Positions 1 to 5,517 of a DNA stretch of 5,517 nt are shown here, one piece after another. Position numbers and translations under genes: made by a program. The DNA lies in assembly GCA_021813005.1 (NCBI GenBank), contig JAKAMH010000064.1:1-5517 (forward strand), given 5' to 3'. Every line of letters begins with the position of its first letter. The stretch's first letter is position 1. This DNA comes from a bacterium. Lineage in GTDB: Bacteria; Patescibacteriota; Microgenomatia; Levybacterales; UBA12049. The notes under the pieces were generated by a model. The model ran no database searches. It was given only the letters and a program-made list of their open reading frames with translations, and was not told where the DNA came from.

Positions 1-478
1 TAACATTAAAAGTGTTAAACTCCTCAGGATTTACAATGCCCGGTATATTAATTTCATGTATTTGCCCGAAATTATGTGCCACATCAGCAGTATCAAAGGT
101 GACTGAAAAGTTTAATTTATTGCCTTTCCCAACAACTTTTTTATTAAACGTCAACTGGAGCGTATTACCACCCGCCGTTTTGACGGTCTGGACATTGATC
201 GGCCCGAGCTCGTCGGCTGCCTTCAGATTCTCGACATTGTTGAAGCCTACCTGCATCTTGTATGAGGAAGCATAGTACTGACTGGTCAGGTTGGTGAGTG
301 TTATTTGAAAAAAAGCCTGTGTCAACGACTCAGGTGTCACTGTGTACGTCACGTTATAATCGGTCCTGAAATTGGCTGTATTGGCGGACGCCCGCTGCGG
401 CATTACAATGATGAACAAGATAGAGACCGCGAAAAAAATCTGGAGTGCACATACCGGCGGCAATCGAAATCTACGCAT
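1..478 (-). CDS. Sec-secreted surface protein, N-terminal part (possible transglutaminase-like family), truncated by window edge
   Basis: Reading the minus strand from the ATG at 478-476 gives an uninterrupted frame of 159 codons that runs off the window, so the C-terminus is missing. Residues 1-32 form a classic Sec signal peptide: a basic start (MRRFR), a hydrophobic core at about 9-25, and a type I cleavage site after A30-S31-A32. The mature part begins NTANFRTDYNVTYTV and looks like a beta-rich extracellular domain (TNLTSQYYASSYKMQVGF, later KVVGKGNKLNFSVTFDT and INIPGI). From memory this resembles the N-terminal region of transglutaminase-like surface proteins of Microgenomates-type bacteria, but the catalytic domain would lie outside the window and cannot be checked. 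The start lies 4 nt after the uvrA stop codon with no evident Shine-Dalgarno site, so co-transcription and possibly translational coupling with uvrA are likely. The coding frame and signal peptide are solid. The family is tentative. Confidence 0.82.
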   Translation of the reverse strand, partial: MRRFRLPPVCALQIFFAVSILFIIVMPQRASANTANFRTDYNVTYTVTPESLTQAFFQITLTNLTSQYYASSYKMQVGFNNVENLKAADELGPINVQTVKTAGGNTLQLTFNKKVVGKGNKLNFSVTFDTADVAHNFGQIHEINIPGIVNPEEFNTFNV

Positions 479-482
479 CAGG

Positions 483-3383
483 CTATTGTAATATATTTTT
501 CAAAAACTTCCCAGTATAAGAGTGAGAATTTTGAGCAATCTCAAACGGCGTTCCCGTACCGATTACCTGGCCTCCTTTATCTCCTCCTTCAGGTCCGAGA
601 TCGATGATATAGTCAGCATTACGAATAACGTCCAGGTTATGTTCAATAACTATAACGGAGTTGCCCTGGTCCGTGAGTTTTCGAAGTACGACAAGCAGTT
701 TCTCAAGGTCAGCAAAATGAAGACCAGTCGTTGGTTCATCCAGGATATAAAGGGCGTCTTTCCCCCGTTTGGAAAGCTCAGTCGCCAGTTTTACTCGTTG
801 GGCCTCACCGCCTGAGAGGGTAGGCGCCGGCTGTCCCAGCTTGATGTAGGAGAGACCAACGTCTTTGAGTGTCTCTAGTTTATGGGCAAGTCCCGGTACA
901 AACGAGAAAAATTCGCAGGCCTCAGAGACACTCATGTCAAGGACGTCGGCAATATTTTTGCCGTTAAAAAGCACCTCAAGCGCTTCATTATTGTATTGTT
1001 TACCCTGGCATACTTCACAGGTTACATATACATCTGGCAGAAATTGCATCTCTATTTTGATCTGACCCTCCCCTTCGCACGCCTCACACCGACCGCCCTT
1101 GACGTTGAAAGAGAATCGCCCCGGACCATACCCTCTAAGCTTGGCTTCTTTGGTTGAGGCAAAGAGACTTCTGATATAGCTGAAGGAACCTGTGTAGGTC
1201 GCCGGATTGCTCCTCGGCGTTCTACCAATCGGCGACTGGTCAATCAGGAAGACATGTCGTATGGCACTATACCCTAAAAGATCCTGGTGTTTTCCTGGCT
1301 TTTGTGGGTGATAGGCATTATATTTCTGCATCAGACCGTGGTATAAAATGTCATTGACCAAGGTTGATTTGCCTGATCCTGAGACTCCTGTTACGACGAC
1401 AAACCGGCGGAGCGGAAAAGAAACGTCTATGTTCTTTAAATTATGTTCCGAGGCACCGATAATCGTCAGTTCGCCTGAATTGGTTTTTGCCAGTAATTCC
1501 TGTTCAGGATTTTTCTTGATGATAATCTTTTTCTTTCCCGACAAGTACTCACCGGTAATAGAGTGTTTGTCTTTTTTCATATCCGCCACTGATCCTTCAT
1601 AGACAATATCACCCCCGTACTCTCCGGCACCCGGACCAAAGTCATAGATATAGTCTGCGGCTTCCATGGTCTCAGCGTCATGCTCTACCACAAGCACAGT
1701 ATTCCCCAGATCACGAAGCTTCTTGAGTGTATCGATCAGACGGGCATTATCTCGCTGATGCAAACCGATGGAAGGTTCATCCAGTACGTACAACACGCCT
1801 GTCAGACCCGATCCGATTTGAGAAGCGAGACGGATCCTCTGAGCTTCACCTCCCGCCAGAGTCGAAGCCGTACGTGACAATGTCAGGTAGTCCAGACCGA
1901 CGTCCATGAGAAATGTCAAACGTTGAGAAATTTCACGGAGAATCATCTTGGAAATCTCACGTTCCCGCTCGGAGAGGAGAGAACCCAAAGAGTTTATAAA
2001 CTGTAGTGCCTCGTCAATCGGTGCATCACTGACAGAAACGATGGACCTGCCGTTAATTGTTATGGAAAGCGCTTCTTTTTTCAATCTGGCGCCGTTGCAG
2101 TCAGGACAGGTTTCATAACGCATGAATTTTTCTACCTGCGAGCGAACAAATTGTGAGTCAGATTCGGTGTAGCGGCGCTTCAGTTCATTTGAGACACCGC
2201 GGAATTGCTCCGAGATAACTGTTTCTCGCCCCCATCTATTCTCTCCGTGCACCTCGTACTCCTTGTCTCCCGTACCAAAGAGCAAGAGTTTTTTCTTTGC
2301 TTCCGACATTTCGCCCAGCTGTTCCGTCAGAGCAATATCATTTGTATGACAAAACTCCTTAAATGTCCGGCTGAACCAGGTGTCACTTGAACCTAGGTTA
2401 AAAAACGGCAGTATACCCCCTTCATTAATCGTCAAATTGTCATTAAATACCAGGTCCGAGTCAACGGTAAGCACCCGTCCCAGTCCGTCACAGGCAGGAC
2501 AAGCACCGTGGGGCGTATTAAACGAGAAAATCCGCGGTTCAATCTCAGAAATAGAGAGGTTACAAACAGGACAGGCAAACTTCTCTGAGAAAAGCATGTC
2601 CTCCATCTTTTGTGGTTTGTCAGGCATTTCAAAAGAGGCATCTAAAATGCGGGCGACAATCATTTCCCCATCACCCAGTAGCAGTGCCTGTTCCACATCC
2701 GTTGCCAGTCGAAGTCTGTCTGTTTCTTTCGCCAAAACCACCTGATCCACAACCACCTCTATGGTGTGCTTATTCGTTTTAATAAGGACAAAATTATCAT
2801 CTATGGAGAGTACCCTCCCATCTACCCGAATCTTGGTATACCCGCGTTTACGAAGGCTTCTTATTAGCTCCGTATATTCGCCTTTTCTGTCCTTAACAAC
2901 AGGCGCCAGAAGCATGATGCGAAGCGTTTTCTTCCCCGGTTCTTGATGCGTCTTAAGCATTTGGTAGATTGTGTCTACAATTTGTTCTTTTGACTGGCGG
3001 GCTATTTCCCGTCCGCACTGCGGACAATGGGGGTGGCCTATCCGTGCAAACAGCAGCCTGAGGTAATCGTAAATCTCGGTAACGGTCCCGACGGTGGAGC
3101 GCGGATTATGGCTGGTGGATTTCTGGTCGATGGAAATGGCGGGCGACAATCCTTCGATCAGATCGACATCCGGCTTTTTCATCGTTCCCAAAAACTGCCT
3201 GGCGTAGGAAGATAAGCTTTCAACGTAGCGCCTTTGGCCTTCCGCATATATCGTGTCAAAGGCCAGAGACGACTTGCCGCTACCCGAAAGCCCGGTGAAG
3301 ACAACCAGCTTGTTCTTGGGGATCTCCAGATCAATATTTTTGAGATTGTGCTCCCTGGCACCTTTGATGATTAGTTTGTCCAT
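483..3383 (-). CDS. uvrA: UvrA, excinuclease ABC subunit A
   Basis: This is the damage-recognition ATPase of nucleotide excision repair. It acts in the cytoplasm as a dimer that loads UvrB onto lesions. The 966-residue protein is complete and slightly longer than E. coli UvrA (940). NBD-I has Walker A GLSGSGKS at 31-38, Q-loop Q87, signature LAGGEAQR at 509-516 and Walker B/D-loop LDEPSIGLH at 534-542. NBD-II has Walker [10 protein letters not shown] at 666-674, signature LSGGEAQR at 856-863 and LDEPTTGLH at 881-889. Zinc-binding CxxC pairs are seen at C271/C274 with C295/C298, and at C766/C769 with C789/C792, the latter being the DNA-contacting zinc module. An additional CPQC pair lies at 120-123. 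The ATG start gives the canonical N-terminus ([19 protein letters not shown]). The gene has its own promoter just upstream, and I see no LexA-type operator there. uvrB and uvrC are not in the window. Confidence 0.99.
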   Translation of the reverse strand: MDKLIIKGAREHNLKNIDLEIPKNKLVVFTGLSGSGKSSLAFDTIYAEGQRRYVESLSSYARQFLGTMKKPDVDLIEGLSPAISIDQKSTSHNPRSTVGTVTEIYDYLRLLFARIGHPHCPQCGREIARQSKEQIVDTIYQMLKTHQEPGKKTLRIMLLAPVVKDRKGEYTELIRSLRKRGYTKIRVDGRVLSIDDNFVLIKTNKHTIEVVVDQVVLAKETDRLRLATDVEQALLLGDGEMIVARILDASFEMPDKPQKMEDMLFSEKFACPVCNLSISEIEPRIFSFNTPHGACPACDGLGRVLTVDSDLVFNDNLTINEGGILPFFNLGSSDTWFSRTFKEFCHTNDIALTEQLGEMSEAKKKLLLFGTGDKEYEVHGENRWGRETVISEQFRGVSNELKRRYTESDSQFVRSQVEKFMRYETCPDCNGARLKKEALSITINGRSIVSVSDAPIDEALQFINSLGSLLSEREREISKMILREISQRLTFLMDVGLDYLTLSRTASTLAGGEAQRIRLASQIGSGLTGVLYVLDEPSIGLHQRDNARLIDTLKKLRDLGNTVLVVEHDAETMEAADYIYDFGPGAGEYGGDIVYEGSVADMKKDKHSITGEYLSGKKKIIIKKNPEQELLAKTNSGELTIIGASEHNLKNIDVSFPLRRFVVVTGVSGSGKSTLVNDILYHGLMQKYNAYHPQKPGKHQDLLGYSAIRHVFLIDQSPIGRTPRSNPATYTGSFSYIRSLFASTKEAKLRGYGPGRFSFNVKGGRCEACEGEGQIKIEMQFLPDVYVTCEVCQGKQYNNEALEVLFNGKNIADVLDMSVSEACEFFSFVPGLAHKLETLKDVGLSYIKLGQPAPTLSGGEAQRVKLATELSKRGKDALYILDEPTTGLHFADLEKLLVVLRKLTDQGNSVIVIEHNLDVIRNADYIIDLGPEGGDKGGQVIGTGTPFEIAQNSHSYTGKFLKNILQ

Positions 3384-3399
3384 GACGAGGTAACCACCA

Positions 3400-3428
3400 A
3401 TTATAGTGGAATACGAGGCTGATTACAA
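3400..3428 (-). promoter_or_regulatory. sigma70-type promoter of uvrA
   Basis: On the minus strand the -35 box TTGTAA (3428-3423, 4 of 6 to consensus) is followed by a 17-bp spacer and a perfect -10 box TATAAT (3405-3400). The -10 box ends 16 nt before the uvrA ATG, so transcription should start near 3393 and leave a leader of only about 10 nt. It fits in the 73-nt gap between the hydrolase stop codon and uvrA, giving uvrA and the following surface-protein gene their own transcription. No convincing Shine-Dalgarno sequence lies in the leader. Confidence 0.75.
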
Positions 3429-3456
3429 GCAGCGGTTAGTTGAGGAGAAATAACCC

Positions 3457-4668
3457 TTACACCAGCAAATCATATAATTTATTTGGCCAGCAGGCCATGG
3501 CAAACAGGCTGGCTGCGGATGCTTGTTGACCAATGTCAACTTTTTTTCCTTGCCTTACCACCCCACCGGTACCACCGTCTATTTCTGTTTTAAGAAACGA
3601 AGTATACTGCCGGAAGGAGGTGTGTATAGCCTCGCGGAGTACTGAATCCTCGGTAGCATTTGTGAGAAGGAGTAAGTTACGGTAGAATATTGACATAAAG
3701 GTGATCGATCTGTCCTGCCATCCCCCGTTATAAAACCTCAGCGCACTTCTGGCTGTTTGCTCAGCCTCGTGAAGGTATCTCTCCTCTTTCGCTGCCTTAT
3801 AAAGCAGTACCTTGGCCCCAATCGGAGTGCCCTGATTGTAGGAATACTTTTCCCTGGCAATAGCACATCCCGGAGTTATGTGATCCATGTAGAGATTGTC
3901 TCGCCTATCGAGTAGTCCCGACCTGTCTAAGTTTTCCATAATAGTCTCCCCTTGCGCCAGATAGTCTCTTCTGCCTGTTAGGCCATAAAGCCTAAGCGCT
4001 ACTGTCACAAGCGGAGCATTTGAGACGGTATTTTTATCGTGGTTCGTTTCACCCGGCTGCTGGCTCTTCCAATGCGTTAATTTTACGCCGCAAGAATCCC
4101 CGGATCCGGTGTCATCTTTTATGATATCGTATACAGCTGCGACAGTCTGAAGCAAAGGACTATCTGCTGATTGGTACTGACGTACGTAGCGAAGTATGTC
4201 AAGCATGTCCCAGATATTATCGTCATTGTAGACATCACGGACCAGGTTATGGTTCTGAAATTTCCTCGGCATAGAGGCAAGCAGCGGATAAATTTCAGCA
4301 TTTTGAAAATTTGTGAAATTCTCTACCGCAGACGTCAGACCCTTTCTCCATGCAGGCAGGGAACCATTGACTGGCCCCATATCAAGATAAGCAGTCACCA
4401 CCTGAGAATAAGCAAAGTCGTTGATCCTTGTTTGCTTAAGGAAGTTGCTTGAAGGGAAAACTGTCTGTTTTTCAAGCCGTCGTTTCAAACTTGAGTAAAG
4501 AAGCTCGGCAACCGATCTTGCATCCGTTCCCTCTCCCAGTGGTCTAAACTCTTGTGCGGCTTGATTATCCTTTGGCAGTATCTGGGAAAGTGCAAAAATA
4601 CCTGCTAGTGTACCTGTCTGCTCTAAGAATTTTCTTCGGGAGAGCTTTTCTCCTGCCTGTTGCCTCAT
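3457..4668 (-). CDS. Tat-signal glycoside hydrolase family 76-like protein (putative alpha-1,6-mannanase fold)
   Basis: From the ATG at 4668 this is a 403-residue protein; residue numbers here count from that Met. Residues 10-16 are a twin-arginine motif (SRRKFLE) followed by a hydrophobic stretch (TGTLAGIFALSQILP), so folded export by Tat is predicted. No clear AxA cleavage site is visible, so it might stay anchored. The body reads as an alpha/alpha-barrel glycosidase of the GH76 type. An Asp pair in YNDDNIW (D149-D150) matches the catalytic DD of GH76 alpha-1,6-mannanases. TVSNAPLVTVALRLYGLTG (214-232) matches the conserved SNA...LYxLTG helix, and YNQGTPIGAKVLLYKA (277-292) matches the conserved YNQG helix. 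GH76 enzymes cleave alpha-1,6-mannan backbones, but the substrate here is unknown. An in-frame extension to a GTG at 4716 is rejected because the promoter lies inside it. The purine run GGAAAGG abuts the ATG. The gene is divergent from the membrane protein at 4862. Confidence 0.85.
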   Translation of the reverse strand: MRQQAGEKLSRRKFLEQTGTLAGIFALSQILPKDNQAAQEFRPLGEGTDARSVAELLYSSLKRRLEKQTVFPSSNFLKQTRINDFAYSQVVTAYLDMGPVNGSLPAWRKGLTSAVENFTNFQNAEIYPLLASMPRKFQNHNLVRDVYNDDNIWDMLDILRYVRQYQSADSPLLQTVAAVYDIIKDDTGSGDSCGVKLTHWKSQQPGETNHDKNTVSNAPLVTVALRLYGLTGRRDYLAQGETIMENLDRSGLLDRRDNLYMDHITPGCAIAREKYSYNQGTPIGAKVLLYKAAKEERYLHEAEQTARSALRFYNGGWQDRSITFMSIFYRNLLLLTNATEDSVLREAIHTSFRQYTSFLKTEIDGGTGGVVRQGKKVDIGQQASAASLFAMACWPNKLYDLLV

Positions 4669-4684
4669 CCTTTCCACATAGATA

Positions 4685-4713
4685 AGTATAGAGAGACGAG
4701 AAGTATCTGTCAA
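4685..4713 (-). promoter_or_regulatory. Strong sigma70-type promoter of the GH76-like gene
   Basis: On the minus strand a perfect -35 box TTGACA (4713-4708) is separated by 17 bp from the -10 box TATACT (4690-4685, 5 of 6 to consensus). The -10 box ends 16 nt before the ATG at 4668, the same spacing as at uvrA, so the leader should be about 10 nt. The promoter occupies what would be codons 2-10 of the longer GTG-initiated frame, which is the main argument for starting the protein at 4668. Confidence 0.85.
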
Positions 4714-4826
4714 CACTATGGGCTTTTAATGTCTTGCCCGACGGGGTGATTGGCACGGATTTTCCGGTGAGCGTCCTATACCGCACGACACACTACGGCC
4801 AATTCTCCGGCTGCCCACTGGGGAAT
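4714..4826. other. Centre of the divergent intergenic region, no gene seen
   Basis: These 113 nt separate the -35 boxes of the two divergent promoters. I see no supported open reading frame, no tRNA-like cloverleaf and no strong inverted repeat. Only short imperfect stems occur (for example GGGC at 4720-4723 against GCCC at 4736-4739). It may carry binding sites for a regulator of both genes, but no operator can be named. Confidence 0.4.
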
Positions 4827-4855
4827 TTGCTCCTCTCTCTAAAGCAAGATATACT
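4827..4855 (+). promoter_or_regulatory. Promoter of the PQ-loop-like membrane protein gene, predicting a leaderless mRNA
   Basis: A -35-like box TTGCTC (4827-4832, 3 of 6 to consensus) stands 17 bp before the -10 box TATACT (4850-4855, 5 of 6). Only 6 nt lie between the -10 box and the ATG at 4862, so the expected transcription start falls on or within a base or so of the A of the start codon. The sequence just upstream of the ATG is pyrimidine-rich (TCTCTT) and has no Shine-Dalgarno site, as expected for a leaderless transcript. The -35 box is weak, and the call relies mainly on the -10 box and spacing. Confidence 0.65.
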
Positions 4856-4861
4856 TCTCTT

Positions 4862-5446
4862 ATGCTGAGTGAAAATTTTATTTATCTGGCTGCCGCAATA
4901 AACTCTCTTGCCGGCCTAAACTATCTGATTGATACGCTCCGTGGCAGGGTACAGCCAAACAAAGTCACCTGGCTGCTCTGGGCACTTGCACCGCTTATCG
5001 CCTTTACAGCGGAGATGGGACAAGGAGTCGGTCTTGTCTCCGTTATCACATTTTTAGCAGGCTTCTTCCCGCTTCTCATCTTTCTCGCCTCTTTCCTAAA
5101 CAGGAAGTCACGTTGGAAACTGACGACTTTTGACTTTATATGTGGTGGACTTTCAGTTGTAGGTTTACTACTCTGGTATATCACCAGGTTGGGAAACATT
5201 GCAATTACATTCAGTATTCTGGCTGATTTACTTGCCGGAATACCTACGCTTATAAAGTCTTTTAACACGCCTCAGTCGGAGAGTGCGCGAGCCTTCTTCC
5301 TCACCTCGCTTGGGTCAGTATTAACGGTTCTCACCATCTCTTCTTGGACATTCGCCAACTACGCTTTTCCGGGATATCTTGTACTTATGAACGGCGCAAT
5401 CTTTGTGTTTATTTATTTCAAGGTGGGTAAACTATTCAGAAAATAA
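4862..5446 (+). CDS. Seven-helix integral membrane protein with PQ-loop/SWEET-like repeats
   Basis: The 194-residue protein is almost entirely hydrophobic, with about seven predicted helices at 6-24, 35-50, 57-79, 90-107, 112-132, 143-161 and 168-187, and a basic C-terminus (KVGKLFRK). Helices 1-3 and 5-7 look like two copies of a three-helix unit joined by helix 4, the 3+1+3 layout of SWEET sugar carriers. Helix 1 and helix 5 align as LAGLNYLIDTL (16-26) and LAGIPTLIKSF (124-134). The second resembles the PQ-loop signature with P-T in place of P-Q, while the first has N-Y there. Such proteins move small solutes across the inner membrane, but no substrate can be assigned and the sequence signal is weak. 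The ATG start places the first helix at residue 6 and sits immediately after a -10 box. The gene is certain as a membrane protein. The PQ-loop assignment is inference. Confidence 0.85.
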   Translation: MLSENFIYLAAAINSLAGLNYLIDTLRGRVQPNKVTWLLWALAPLIAFTAEMGQGVGLVSVITFLAGFFPLLIFLASFLNRKSRWKLTTFDFICGGLSVVGLLLWYITRLGNIAITFSILADLLAGIPTLIKSFNTPQSESARAFFLTSLGSVLTVLTISSWTFANYAFPGYLVLMNGAIFVFIYFKVGKLFRK

Positions 5447-5466
5447 AATCGGTTTTTGCGGAAAAT

Positions 5467-5494
5467 TTTACAATGTGAAAGTTTTTTGTATAAT
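5467..5494 (+). promoter_or_regulatory. Probable promoter of a gene beyond the right edge
   Basis: TTTACA (5467-5472, 5 of 6 to the -35 consensus) is followed by a 16-bp spacer and a perfect TATAAT (5489-5494). Transcription would start near 5501 and run rightwards out of the window. No start codon occurs on the plus strand between there and 5517, so the leader is longer than those of the other genes here. The surroundings are very AT-rich, which raises the chance of a coincidental match. No terminator hairpin is visible between the stop codon at 5446 and this site. Confidence 0.5.
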
Positions 5495-5517
5495 TAAGCA
5501 TATTTTCAGTATTTAAT

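Noticed and set aside
12..275. Plus-strand open frame of 87 codons opposite the surface protein.
   Set aside because: It lies antisense to a frame with a clear signal peptide and beta-rich domain, and its translation has no recognisable features.
513..544. Possible internal promoter within the 3' end of uvrA for the surface-protein gene: TTGAGA at 544-539 and TATACT at 518-513 on the minus strand.
   Set aside because: The spacer would be 20 bp, too long for a normal sigma70 promoter, and an alternative -10 (TATATT at 495-490) has only a 3-of-6 -35 match at the right distance.
2380..2745. Plus-strand open frame of 121 codons, the longest of several antisense to uvrA.
   Set aside because: It is fully covered by the highly conserved uvrA coding sequence, and the translation is low-complexity Ser-rich sequence typical of an antisense shadow.
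3434..3455. Inverted repeat GGTTA/TAACC between the hydrolase stop codon and uvrA, considered as a terminator.
   Set aside because: The stem is only 5 bp with a 12-nt loop and is not followed by a U-tract in the transcribed (minus) direction.
4720..4739. GGGC/GCCC short inverted repeat in the divergent intergenic region, considered as an operator or RNA hairpin.
   Set aside because: There are only 4 paired bases with a 12-nt loop, which is expected by chance in a region of this size.
4921..5268. Minus-strand open frame of 115 codons opposite the membrane protein.
   Set aside because: It lies wholly within the plus-strand gene, which has coherent helices and its own promoter; the antisense translation has no domain signal.

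Overview
This 5.5 kb window holds four protein-coding genes and no RNA genes, CRISPR or recognisable mobile elements. On the minus strand, in transcription order, are a Tat-signal glycoside hydrolase family 76-like protein (3457-4668), uvrA (483-3383) and the first 159 codons of a Sec-secreted surface protein cut by the window edge (1-478). On the plus strand, divergent from the hydrolase, is a 194-residue seven-helix membrane protein with PQ-loop/SWEET-like repeats (4862-5446).

The organism is a bacterium using the standard code (UGA and UAG are not used as sense codons) with sigma70-type promoters. My best guess is a member of the Candidate Phyla Radiation (Patescibacteria, perhaps Microgenomates). 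This rests on remembered resemblance of the truncated surface protein to a transglutaminase-like surface family, on the LAGGE form of the first UvrA ABC signature, and on the near-absence of Shine-Dalgarno sites. It is a guess, not a demonstrated placement.

The hydrolase promoter (TTGACA-17-TATACT) and the uvrA promoter (TTGTAA-17-TATAAT) both place the -10 box exactly 16 nt before the start codon. The predicted leaders are therefore only about 10 nt. The membrane-protein promoter (TTGCTC-17-TATACT) lies 6 nt before its ATG, which predicts a leaderless mRNA. The hydrolase promoter also settles that gene's start: the longer in-frame GTG start at 4716 lies upstream of the promoter's -35 box, so the ATG at 4668 is preferred. 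A further plus-strand promoter at 5467-5494 probably drives a gene beyond the window.

The genes do not form one pathway. UvrA is nucleotide excision repair housekeeping. The surface protein follows it by 4 nt and is probably co-transcribed. The GH76-like hydrolase and the PQ-loop-like protein share a 193-nt divergent promoter region. An extracytoplasmic glycan hydrolase beside a possible small-solute carrier is suggestive, but a functional link is not shown.
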